A stretch of 64,000 bases of DNA from Ohtaekwangia sp966211525 (GTDB lineage: Bacteria > Bacteroidota > Bacteroidia > Cytophagales > Cyclobacteriaceae): the NCBI GenBank assembly GCA_966211525.1, contig CBIHOZ010000017.1, positions 1-64,000 of the forward strand, written 5' to 3'. The notes below the pieces were generated by a model. It saw nothing but the letters and a program-made list of their open reading frames with translations, was not told where the DNA came from and ran no database searches. A program made the translations under genes and the position numbers. Position 1 is the stretch's first letter. Every line of letters starts with the position of its first letter. This document shows, piece after piece, positions 8,778 to 17,583 of this stretch.

Positions 8778-9229
8778 AAGGTGCCAGAATATATTGCTAT
8801 ATATAGTGTAGGACTACGCGACAAGTTCTTCTGCCGGCTTCTGCGTTTATACGCGGTATATTCGTCATTAACATATCTCCTCCCCGACTTCCTGCTGATA
8901 TCAATCAATGTTTCAACGGATATATAGGTATATACTCTTCATTCGTTCTCACAGAAAAAATTGTTTGATATCAATCCTTCAAAAAATCAAAAAAAAGATT
9001 CTGAAGATTATTAGCATTATGTGCATTTGTATTCTATACTCACATCGGTATTGAAAAAATCGTTGGCCGAATCGGAATAGTGGGATATAGAGGCCACGTT
9101 GTGCTATAGACAGAAACGTTGCAGGGTAAATATATAGTATAAACACGCTTTCGTGCTTCGTGTTTCGTGCTCCGTGCTTTACATAAAGATGTATTCTATA
9201 AATCAAGTTCTAACTAAAACCAACAAGTT
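8778..9229. other. Gene-free interval of about 450 bp
   Basis: No supportable gene. It is rich in TATATA-type runs and holds a short tandem repeat at 9152-9179. No clear terminator was seen after the XRE gene, and I found no convincing TAnnTTTG box before the protease gene. Confidence 0.6.
9152..9179. repeat. Four tandem 7-bp units, CGTGYTY type
   Basis: CGTGCTT, CGTGTTT, CGTGCTC and CGTGCTT follow one another without gaps. Read on the minus strand in one frame this gives a KHGARNTKHES-like peptide, resembling the spurious 'NTKHETRNTKHE' ORFs seen in other genomes. That suggests a widespread intergenic repeat type, not a gene. Confidence 0.7.
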
Positions 9230-11635
9230 ATGAGAAAGAGTATACCTGCTTTGTTTATTATTATTCTATTAGCAACGGTTACTTCCTTTTCCCAGGAAGC
9301 TTACTTCTGGACAGGGAAGCAAAAACTGATTTTAACGACTGACCCTTCACAAACATTACTGAAAGTGAAAAGCGGAAAAGACGCACGAACGTTACTGGAG
9401 GAAGTTGGAAAACTCAGAGGCGTTGATAATGCCAGTGAGATCTCTATTGGTGGACAACCCTTTATTCTATTAAAGCAGGCAACGGCAAATAGAGCAAGCC
9501 TGAATATTTCCGATATAGAATTTCAACTGCCGGTATATTATGGAAATGGTGTTCCCTATTACCTGAACGGTGATATAATTTTTCGTCCGAAGAATGGCGT
9601 TACAATCGATCAGATCAGGCGGTTGGCCGAGAATGGTATATCGCAGCAGGGAAACACTTCCCAGCGCACCTATTTCTTTAAAGCAACGAAAGGAGCAAAT
9701 GTATTGGACATTGCCAATAAAATTCACGAGAGCGGTTTGGTTGAGTGGTGCCACCCGGACTTCATGGCGCAAATAGAAAAACATTTAATCCCTGCCGATC
9801 CTACATTTGGCGATCAATATTATCTCAACAACACAGGACAACTTGGAGGAACAACGAATATAGATATAAATGCTCCTGAAGCATGGGACATCACGCGAGG
9901 ATGTGATATACGTGTTGCCGTGATTGATGATGGCGTTGAAGATCACAATGATTTAACCGGAAGAGTATTGCAGGGATTTACAGTTTTAAACCCCACCGGA
10001 TTTGGTCGTCCAAATGCCATCTGTGCAGGAACAAACCGCGTGGGACATGGTATGGCTTGCACTGGTATAATTGCAGCATCACATAATGCACTGGGTGTTG
10101 CCGGCATTGCTCCGAATGCATTGATATACCCAGTAAATATATTCGTTGGTGGTGAAACGATAGCACAGTTGGTAACTTCTATCAACAGAGCCTGGGACCC
10201 TGCCTTCGGAAATGCAGATGTTATCAGTAACTCGTGGGGTTTCAGATCACCGGATAATATACCTGCTATTGAACAGGAAATAATTAACGCGCGTACTTTA
10301 GGACGCGTACGAAATGGTGTAACGCGCGGGTGTGTTGTTGTTTTTTCTTCCGGCAATATGCATCCCGTATCCGGATGCCTTGACTGCTTTAATGGCGTTG
10401 CTTTTCCTGGCAAAGTAAACGGTGTTATAACCGTAGGTGCTATCAGTAACACCGGAAATATACATGACTATAGCAGCCGCGGTGCAGAAATGGATCTGGT
10501 GGCGCCTTCCGGTGCTGCGGGCGGAGCACAGATCGGTGGCTGTAATATACCTGCGGGAAATATTCGCACCATTGATCGCCCCGGTGCTAACGGATATGAT
10601 GCAGGAGATTTCTTCAATGGGTTCAATGGAACTTCTGCAGCAGCTCCACAGGTCTCTGGTGTTGCGGCGCTCGTATTGTCTGCCAGCCCTACATTAACCG
10701 AAACGCAAGTAAGAACACTGCTGCAACAAACTGCTACCGATATGGGATCATCCGGCTTCGATAATACATTTGGTTTCGGACGACTGAATGCATTTGGTGC
10801 TGTGAAGGCTGCTATAAATAATGCCGTGCTTTCAGGACCTTCACACATTTGTCCGAGTGCTACATTTACCATTACCAATCAACCGGCAGGAACAACTATC
10901 AACTGGACGAGTAGTAACGCCAGCGGAGTAACGATCAATAGCAGTGGCGTGGCATCACGTGTGGGAAGCTTTACCGGTACGGTTACAATAACAGCAACAT
11001 TCGGTGGTGTCTGTGGCGTAGTTGCATTAAGCAAGACGGTTACTGTTGGCGCCCCCTCTCCTATATCCAGTTTAACTGTGCGTATGGGACCTCCGTCCGG
11101 TAATCAACTTTGTTACAACTATAACCTGGGTATAGCGGTTGGAAATTCAAATCAAAGTGCACAGGGCGTAACACAGTATAACTGGAATTTCGGAAGCTGG
11201 GCTCCGTACTTTACAGACTACGATGGTTTGGGAGTATATACATCGGTGGCCATGCTCATGGTAAATAGCTCTGCAGCTTCGTCTCAATCAATATCGGTAA
11301 CCGCACAGAACAGTTGTGGTATAAGCGCGCCTTACTCGAAAACATTTTATGCTAGCAATTGTGGAAGTATGAGTGTTGCATATCCGAATCCGACATCCGA
11401 TATACTCTCATTAAGTTTTGACGATACACCCGTTGCGTTACCGCAGCAGATAAGTTTATACAGTGAAAAAACACAAAAGGTAGTATATACTATTTCGCAT
11501 GATAAACTTACCACCGCGTTCAGTGACGAGAAAACATTAAATATTCCGGTTCATACATTTCCACGCGGGATTTATTACCTGCGTGTAGAAAACAGCGATC
11601 GTAAGACCGATCAGATCAGAATAGTACTTAAATAA
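9230..11635 (+). CDS. Secreted subtilisin-like serine protease (S8) with T9SS sorting domain
   Basis: 801 residues. A signal peptide (about 1-21, ending SFSQ) is followed by a pro-region (about 22-190). The S8 catalytic domain (about 195-500) has the triad Asp233 (VIDDG), His273 (GHG) and Ser469 (GTSAAAP). One or two beta-sandwich (Ig/PKD-like) modules follow at about 505-700. A Por-secretion type A sorting domain closes the protein, beginning around 'VAYPNPTSD' (about 715) and ending in 'QIRIVLK'. It should be exported by Sec, then passed through the outer membrane by T9SS and attached or released. It stands alone, with its own terminator just downstream, so it is probably a nutritional or surface protease. 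Confidence 0.93.
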   Translation: MRKSIPALFIIILLATVTSFSQEAYFWTGKQKLILTTDPSQTLLKVKSGKDARTLLEEVGKLRGVDNASEISIGGQPFILLKQATANRASLNISDIEFQLPVYYGNGVPYYLNGDIIFRPKNGVTIDQIRRLAENGISQQGNTSQRTYFFKATKGANVLDIANKIHESGLVEWCHPDFMAQIEKHLIPADPTFGDQYYLNNTGQLGGTTNIDINAPEAWDITRGCDIRVAVIDDGVEDHNDLTGRVLQGFTVLNPTGFGRPNAICAGTNRVGHGMACTGIIAASHNALGVAGIAPNALIYPVNIFVGGETIAQLVTSINRAWDPAFGNADVISNSWGFRSPDNIPAIEQEIINARTLGRVRNGVTRGCVVVFSSGNMHPVSGCLDCFNGVAFPGKVNGVITVGAISNTGNIHDYSSRGAEMDLVAPSGAAGGAQIGGCNIPAGNIRTIDRPGANGYDAGDFFNGFNGTSAAAPQVSGVAALVLSASPTLTETQVRTLLQQTATDMGSSGFDNTFGFGRLNAFGAVKAAINNAVLSGPSHICPSATFTITNQPAGTTINWTSSNASGVTINSSGVASRVGSFTGTVTITATFGGVCGVVALSKTVTVGAPSPISSLTVRMGPPSGNQLCYNYNLGIAVGNSNQSAQGVTQYNWNFGSWAPYFTDYDGLGVYTSVAMLMVNSSAASSQSISVTAQNSCGISAPYSKTFYASNCGSMSVAYPNPTSDILSLSFDDTPVALPQQISLYSEKTQKVVYTISHDKLTTAFSDEKTLNIPVHTFPRGIYYLRVENSDRKTDQIRIVLK

Positions 11636-11653
11636 GTATATCTATATAGAGAC

Positions 11654-11686
11654 CGGCTGCAAAAACTTGCAGCCGTTCTTTTTTAT
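11654..11686 (+). terminator. Intrinsic terminator of the S8 protease gene
   Basis: CGGCTGC, an 8-nt loop (AAAAACTT) and GCAGCCG are followed by TTCTTTTTTAT. It lies 18 nt after the stop codon. Confidence 0.9.
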
Positions 11687-12074
11687 CGTCTGACAGGGTG
11701 TTCAGAAGACTATATAGTATCGATGTACGGGTAGTCGTTCAGATCAAGACAACCTGCGGGCGTAATATTTCAACCAACATATATACACCTATATATAGTG
11801 TGCCTGCTGCGATTATAGCCCGTCTCATATATTAGCGTCCTCTTTCAGCGAAAGTGCTGTCTAAAGATTTAACGCCTGGTCAATGCTGCGATTAATATCA
11901 AGTGCCGCTATTTTTTAGTGCGCCAGATTCTCCTTCATCCTGATCAAACCCAACATTTCAAGCAAATTAGAGGGCTTTCAAAATAATTTATCAGCTTCCC
12001 TTGCAAACGTTTGAAATGAGTGCTATATATGCAAATAGTTATAAGTGTTTACAAAACACTTTAATAAGGAAATC
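11687..12074. other. Gene-free interval before the ECF sigma gene
   Basis: No coding signal that I can support. AT-rich patches include ACATATATACACCTATATATAGTG near 11780-11802 (TATA-rich). The promoter of the sigma factor must lie here, but no TAnnTTTG match was convincing. Confidence 0.5.
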
Positions 12075-12743
12075 ATGGCTGAGCAAAGTCTACATGTTCA
12101 AGAACGCTTCCGGGAAACTGGTCCTGAGCCGTTTGTTCAGCCTGAAACAAATACTACTGAAGCACAAGTCTGGATCGATTTCCTGCAAGGAGATGATAAA
12201 GCGCTTGCCTCCCTATATCATCAATATGCCAACAAGCTTTTTAATTACGGCAGACAGTTTACGCATGATAAAGAACTCATCGCAGATACTATACAAGATG
12301 TTTTTTTAACATTGATCAGAACACGATCAAAACTCAGTATAGCAACCTCGGTGAAATTTTACCTGTACGCGGCATTCAGAAGATCACTTGTTCGACAACT
12401 CAAACACAACAGCAAGTTTGTTATACCCGAAGATATGGAAGATGAGAGCTTCCAGATTTCAATCAATGCAGAATATCTCTCCGTTAATCCGAACCTGAAT
12501 AACGACCAGAAAAAAATAGTGATGCACTTTTGCAACAAGCTTCCATCACGTCAGCGGGAAGCGTTGGTGCTGCATTATTTTGAAGAGCTCAACTATGCCG
12601 AGATCGCCAAGGCCATGAAGTTGTCCACGACCAAATCTGCGCGAACGATGGTATACCGCGCCCTTGATTCGTTATCACAATTGCTTTCTGCCTGGAAAAA
12701 GGAACTGACTATATTCATTAGCTTCCTCTCACTCTTTGTTTAA
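12075..12743 (+). CDS. ECF RNA polymerase sigma factor (FecI-like, Bacteroidota SusC-associated)
   Basis: 222 residues from the ATG at 12075, preceded by TAAGGAAATC, a good ribosome-binding site; earlier in-frame starts lack one. Region sigma-2 is at about 35-105 (LYHQYANKLFNYGRQF ... DTIQDVFLTL). Region sigma-4.2 is at about 155-205 (LPSRQREALVLHYFEELNYA, followed by the recognition helix). It is followed by a FecR-type anti-sigma gene and a SusC with an N-terminal signalling domain, the classic cell-surface signalling triad. It should direct transcription of the downstream susCD-GH43 genes when the SusC senses its glycan. Confidence 0.92.
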   Translation: MAEQSLHVQERFRETGPEPFVQPETNTTEAQVWIDFLQGDDKALASLYHQYANKLFNYGRQFTHDKELIADTIQDVFLTLIRTRSKLSIATSVKFYLYAAFRRSLVRQLKHNSKFVIPEDMEDESFQISINAEYLSVNPNLNNDQKKIVMHFCNKLPSRQREALVLHYFEELNYAEIAKAMKLSTTKSARTMVYRALDSLSQLLSAWKKELTIFISFLSLFV

Positions 12744-12953
12744 TTCAATTTTCGCTTCTATAGTATATCTCGGGTATATTCCCTTCCGCACACTATAACT
12801 GCGGCTACACATCAGCATCTGCGTTTGATCCTTATCCTGCCAAAACATTTTTTTGAGCTTTTATAAAAAAAGTTTTAAAACGGTGTAGTCATTTCATCGC
12901 GGTGTGTCTCTTTATACAAAAAAGATTTAGAGACTTAACCGATATCCCCTCCT

Positions 12954-13991
12954 ATGGCATTTGACCCGCGTACTGAAACAGACTTTCTAAAGCATGAATA
13001 TTTTGTGCAGTGGGTTCTCTCTCCCACCCAGGAATCGTCTGCTTACTGGCAGCACTGGCTGAAAGAAAATCCCGACAAGGTAGAAATGTTAGGCGCTGCC
13101 CGCGATCTGCTACTCTCCTTCGAAATGAAAGAGCCGCATAGCATGGATGATGCTACCTATTACAAAATCCTCGATAACCTGCTTCAGGAAAATGCAAAGC
13201 AGAAAGAGAACTATACTTCGGGGCGCTCCAATGCATGGTTGCTGGCAGCTGCATCTGTAATCATATTCTCAAGCATTGCACTGGTGGGTTATTTTACTTT
13301 AAGGAAAGACAACGAAGGCAGCCACATTGCAAAAGCGATCGAGTATAATTATGAGTCGGCTCCCGGCGGGGTAAAGAAAACCATAATGCTGCCCGACAGC
13401 TCTGTTGTTACGCTTAACTCCGTGAGTGAGCTCAAATATCCGACTCGTTTTTCAGATACGTTACGCGAAGTATATCTCACCGGACAAGCCTTTTTTGAGG
13501 TAACTAAAAACGCTCACGCTCCTTTTGTAGTGCATACCAAAAATTTTTCAACGCGTGTGCTGGGCACTTCATTTGATATTCGCTCATACGAAAATGAAAA
13601 GAACAATCACGTAGCGGTACTCACGGGAAAAGTGCAGGTGATGACACCGGAAGGCAGCTCTGCATTGCTCTTGCCGAACGACATGACGAGCTATAACGAG
13701 AATCAAAAGATACTCCGGAAATCAACATTCGATCCTGCTTTTATACTCGCCTGGCGCAACGGTATAATTGTATTTGATCACGCTACATTCGAAGAAGTTA
13801 CCACGTATCTGTCGCGGTGGTATGGTGTTGAATTCCAGGTCGAGAAAGGATTTGAAGTAAAGGGCCTGTATACGGGCGAGTTCAACAAAGAAGCACTCAT
13901 TACGGTGTTAAAAGGTATATCGTATTCCTCCCACTTCTCCTTTCGCGTAGAAGGCAAAACTGTATATATATCCAAACCTAAACCAAACTGA
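12954..13991 (+). CDS. FecR-family anti-sigma factor
   Basis: 345 residues. A cytosolic N-terminal domain (about 1-85) contains YFVQWVLSPTQESSAYW, the sigma-binding type of motif. A single membrane segment follows at about 96-115 (LAAASVIIFSSIALVGYF). The periplasmic FecR domain (about 135-235; TIMLPDSSVVTLNSVSELKY) precedes a DUF4974-type C-terminal domain (about 265-340) that would meet the STN domain of SusC. It holds the ECF sigma factor inactive until a signal arrives from the loaded SusC. It is 210 bp after the sigma gene, so it may have its own promoter, and about 140 bp before susC. Confidence 0.92.
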   Translation: MAFDPRTETDFLKHEYFVQWVLSPTQESSAYWQHWLKENPDKVEMLGAARDLLLSFEMKEPHSMDDATYYKILDNLLQENAKQKENYTSGRSNAWLLAAASVIIFSSIALVGYFTLRKDNEGSHIAKAIEYNYESAPGGVKKTIMLPDSSVVTLNSVSELKYPTRFSDTLREVYLTGQAFFEVTKNAHAPFVVHTKNFSTRVLGTSFDIRSYENEKNNHVAVLTGKVQVMTPEGSSALLLPNDMTSYNENQKILRKSTFDPAFILAWRNGIIVFDHATFEEVTTYLSRWYGVEFQVEKGFEVKGLYTGEFNKEALITVLKGISYSSHFSFRVEGKTVYISKPKPN

Positions 13992-14027
13992 TAACACGAT
14001 GAACGCTGATGACTCAACCTGAAAGTA

Positions 14028-14054
14028 GAAGAGCCGGATACGATCCAGCTCTTC
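14028..14054 (+). other. Hairpin in the leader between fecR-like gene and susC
   Basis: GAAGAGCCGGAT and ATCCAGCTCTTC pair over 12 positions with one mismatch and a 3-nt loop. No T tract follows. It lies 37 nt after the fecR stop and about 80 nt before the chosen susC start. It could stabilise the susC mRNA end or act in attenuation. Confidence 0.55.
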
Positions 14055-14132
14055 CGAATGCAACTCCCCCAGGATTTCGCAGGTCACAGGGAGATGCTGC
14101 AAACATTTGTATTACACAAACATATCAAAGGT

Positions 14133-17100
14133 ATGACACCATCATTACTTAAAAAAGTACTGACCATGACGAAGTATGCATTTTATGGTCTGATTTTACA
14201 GTGCACTACGATGACCGTTCTACTGTCCTATAACGGCACCATGGCACAACGCAAAAGCATGAAAAACATCTATGTCACGATTCATATACAACATCGTCCG
14301 ATAAAAGATGTCTTTCATGAAATTGAACAGGCAACCGGTTTGCATTTCGCTTACAACCATGTAAACCTGAAAGCAACCGATAGTCTTTCCATCTCAACGG
14401 AGAAGAAAGACCTGGCCACATTACTGGGCGAGATTGCAGGCAAAACCGATCTGCGCTTCAGACGCATCAATGACAATATACATGTAACCCGTGTGGAAGA
14501 ATCGAAGGAACCAACGCCACCGGTTACCGAAATTACACAGCGGGCCGTTACCGGCACCGTTACGTCTTCGGATGATCAGTCTGCTATGCCGGGTGTAAAT
14601 GTTGTTGTGAAGGGAACAACAGTCGGCACAGTTACCGATGCCAATGGGAAATATACTATAGATATACCCGATGACAACGCTATACTGGTATTCAGCTTTA
14701 TTGGCTACCAGACCAGAGAAGTTACAGTTGGTTCTCAATCTACACTGGATATAGCCCTGACAGCAGACGTTACCTCGCTGGACGAAATTGTAGTGATCGG
14801 GTATGGCTCGCAGAAGAAATCGGATCTGACCGGTTCAGTTGCCATAGTCGGTACCAATGAAATTAAAAAATATGCAACAAATGATATAGCGCAGTTGCTG
14901 CAGGGGCGTGCAGCCGGTGTGGCCGTTACCAGTGATGGACAACCAGGCGCTTTTCCCAGTGTTCGCATTCGTGGTATAGGAACGTTTGGAGATGCCGAGC
15001 CGCTCTATGTAATTGATGGTGTGCCCATCGGAACAACACCCCGCGACTTTAACCCCAACGATGTTGAATCGATACAGGTTTTGAAAGATGCCTCGGCCGG
15101 TGCAGTATATGGATCGCGTGCTGCGAACGGTGTGGTAATCATCACCACCAAGCAGGGTAAAAAAGAAACGCCATTGCGCGTTGAGTATAATGCCTATTAT
15201 GGCGTAGACCAGGTATGGCAACATATACCAGTCACCAACCGGGTACAGTACCAGATGCTGAACAATGAATCGCAGTTGAATGGTGGTGGCACGCTGGCAC
15301 CGGGTAATGATCCTAGCTCTCCGCTTTTCATCAGTAACATTGATACCGACTGGCAGGACGTTGGTTTAAAAACCGGTATACGCCAGGATCATAATTTGAA
15401 TTTCTCCGGAGGAAGTAAAACATCAACCTATAATCTATCACTTGACTATCTCAACAACGAGGGAACATTTGAGGGAAATGGTCCTTCCTTCAATCGCTAT
15501 GCTATACGCATCAACTCCACTACCGAGAAAGGTATATTTAAATTAGGTAACTCGGTATACTATACGCATTCGCATGAAAATGCTTTAACAAACTCCGCAG
15601 CATTTCTGAATGGAAACAGACCTCCGCTCATTAATGATTTACTGATGGCTATTCCTACCATGCCTTTGTATGATCCCAATCGCGTTGGTGGTTACGGTGG
15701 TACATCTTCCAATATCGAACGTGCCATCGTGCTGAATATACCCGGCCTGAACAGTCTCGTTAAAAACTATACTGATGTTGACCGGATCTTTGCCAATGTA
15801 TATGCAGAGACCAGGCTATTGAACAAAAACGGTCACCATATCAACTATAAACTTAACCTGAGCTACGATAAAACTTTTGCACGCGATTACTTCTTTCAAC
15901 CTGTGCTCGACCTCGGCTTCTTCTTCCAGTCTGCTATACCACGCCTCGATGAAGGAACCCGGATATATACCACAGGTCTCGTTGAAAACACCATAACGTA
16001 TCAGAAGAATTTCGGACGCCACGGCATCGATATACTTGCCGGGCAGATGTATCAGTCAGGCAGCACCGATGTACAAAGTGGTCACACTGAAAATTTATCC
16101 AGTCCATATTATCCGGTGCTCGACAATGGCAGTAACAAATCAGCCAGTGGCGCTTCGTTCGAGAATACACTTTCATCTTTTCTCGGTCGCATCAACTATA
16201 ATTACGATGACCGGTATTTACTCACAGCAACGCTTCGCAGAGATGGTTCATCGCGCTTTGCACCATCCAACCGCTATGGAAATTTTCCTTCTGTTGCACT
16301 TGCCTGGAAACTGCACAATGAAAGAGTATTTCAGCTGCCGGAATTTATATCTGAACTGAAAGCACGTGTAAGCTATGGTGAACTCGGCAACCAAAGTATT
16401 GGCGACTACCTGTATGCAGCAACCATCAACCCGAACCTGTCCTATAATTACAACGGCCAGAAAGTAACAGGCGCTACACAAACCGCATTGGTTGATCCGA
16501 ATATAAAATGGGAATCCAAAACAACCAGCAATGCGGGTATTGATATTTCATTCTTCAATGGAAAGCTCGACTTCACGGTTGAGTACTACAGGAACAAAAC
16601 AAAAGATGTACTGGTAGGTGTACCGATCCCGGCCTCCACCGGCTCGAATGGTAATCCCGTTGTAAATGCCGGAAGTTTACAGAACACAGGCTTTGAGTTT
16701 ACCATCGGGTATCACAAGAAGACCGGTGATTTTACTTTCGACATTTCTGCCAATGCCTATACATTAAAGAACAAAGTACTCTCGCTCGGAGGTTTTGATG
16801 AGCCCGTATATGGCGTGGGTTCCAAAACTCAGGTAGGAAGTTCCATCGGTCAGCATTTCGGTTATAATGTGGAAGGTATATTTCAATCGCAGGACGAAAT
16901 CGCCAGCCATGCTTTTCAAAATGCAGGAACAGCACCGGGCGATTTAAAATTCACTGATCAGCTTACGGTTGACACCAATGGCGATGGCGTTCCCGATGCA
17001 GGCGACAACGTAATTAATGCGGAAGACAGAGTATATCTCGGAAGAGCGTTGCCTAATTTTTACTATGGTTCCAACTTCTCGGCAAGCTATAAGAATTTCG

Positions 17101-17543
17101 ATCTTACACTCTTCGTATCCGGAAGCACGGGGAATGTGATCAATAACTGGACCTATAGATTGCTGATGCACACAACGGACTACATGAACTATCACGAAGA
17201 TGCGCTGAACCGTTGGACACCTACGAACCCAAATACCGATGTGCCGCGCCTGGCCACCGGTGATCCGAATAACAACGGAGGTGACAATAACCGAAAAGAC
17301 TGGCTTCAGGATGGAACGTACCTGCGGATCAATACACTCTCGCTTGGGTATAAATTGAAAGATAACCTTGTAAAAGGACTGACCAACTCGAGAGTATATA
17401 TCACGTGTCAGAATCTATACACGTTTCAAAAGTATAAAGGGTATAATCCGGACTTTACTTCCGGTGTATGGAATCCTGGCTTCGATGCCGGATCGTATCC
17501 TAAACCCAGAACGATTATGGTAGGAGTCCAAATTGGTTTTTAA
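14133..17543 (+). CDS. SusC-family TonB-dependent receptor with STN signalling domain (arabinan locus)
   Basis: About 1136 residues from the ATG at 14133 (MTPSLLKKVLTMTKYAFYGL); an ATG at 14058 would add a non-signal extension and overlap the leader hairpin region. After the signal peptide an STN (secretin/TonB short N-terminal) domain occupies about 45-120. A carboxypeptidase-like regulatory domain follows (about 135-215; TDANGKYTIDIP), then the TonB box DEIVVIGYGSQKK, the plug (LKDASAGAVYGSRAANGVV) and a 22-stranded barrel ending in VGVQIGF. It imports oligosaccharides with the SusD lid and TonB energy. The STN domain plus adjacent FecI/FecR-like genes means it also signals substrate binding to the sigma factor. 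Neighbouring GH43 arabinanases suggest arabinan-derived ligands. Confidence 0.95.
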   Translation: MTPSLLKKVLTMTKYAFYGLILQCTTMTVLLSYNGTMAQRKSMKNIYVTIHIQHRPIKDVFHEIEQATGLHFAYNHVNLKATDSLSISTEKKDLATLLGEIAGKTDLRFRRINDNIHVTRVEESKEPTPPVTEITQRAVTGTVTSSDDQSAMPGVNVVVKGTTVGTVTDANGKYTIDIPDDNAILVFSFIGYQTREVTVGSQSTLDIALTADVTSLDEIVVIGYGSQKKSDLTGSVAIVGTNEIKKYATNDIAQLLQGRAAGVAVTSDGQPGAFPSVRIRGIGTFGDAEPLYVIDGVPIGTTPRDFNPNDVESIQVLKDASAGAVYGSRAANGVVIITTKQGKKETPLRVEYNAYYGVDQVWQHIPVTNRVQYQMLNNESQLNGGGTLAPGNDPSSPLFISNIDTDWQDVGLKTGIRQDHNLNFSGGSKTSTYNLSLDYLNNEGTFEGNGPSFNRYAIRINSTTEKGIFKLGNSVYYTHSHENALTNSAAFLNGNRPPLINDLLMAIPTMPLYDPNRVGGYGGTSSNIERAIVLNIPGLNSLVKNYTDVDRIFANVYAETRLLNKNGHHINYKLNLSYDKTFARDYFFQPVLDLGFFFQSAIPRLDEGTRIYTTGLVENTITYQKNFGRHGIDILAGQMYQSGSTDVQSGHTENLSSPYYPVLDNGSNKSASGASFENTLSSFLGRINYNYDDRYLLTATLRRDGSSRFAPSNRYGNFPSVALAWKLHNERVFQLPEFISELKARVSYGELGNQSIGDYLYAATINPNLSYNYNGQKVTGATQTALVDPNIKWESKTTSNAGIDISFFNGKLDFTVEYYRNKTKDVLVGVPIPASTGSNGNPVVNAGSLQNTGFEFTIGYHKKTGDFTFDISANAYTLKNKVLSLGGFDEPVYGVGSKTQVGSSIGQHFGYNVEGIFQSQDEIASHAFQNAGTAPGDLKFTDQLTVDTNGDGVPDAGDNVINAEDRVYLGRALPNFYYGSNFSASYKNFDLTLFVSGSTGNVINNWTYRLLMHTTDYMNYHEDALNRWTPTNPNTDVPRLATGDPNNNGGDNNRKDWLQDGTYLRINTLSLGYKLKDNLVKGLTNSRVYITCQNLYTFQKYKGYNPDFTSGVWNPGFDAGSYPKPRTIMVGVQIGF

Positions 17544-17583
17544 CCGAACTTCTATCCTATCCGCTAACTAAAATTTGAAGCAC

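Noticed and set aside
8778..8940. TATATA-rich intergenic runs as AT-type promoters or a CRISPR-like array
   Set aside because: No regular spacing and no repeat units longer than the general TATA bias; the same runs occur inside genes.
8979..9206. Minus-strand 75-codon frame containing KHGARNTKHES
   Set aside because: The peptide comes from a simple tandem repeat, a known source of spurious genes, and has no other coding signal.
12001..12309. Plus-strand frame overlapping the start of the ECF sigma gene
   Set aside because: It overlaps the sigma factor in another frame, with no recognisable domain or ribosome-binding site.
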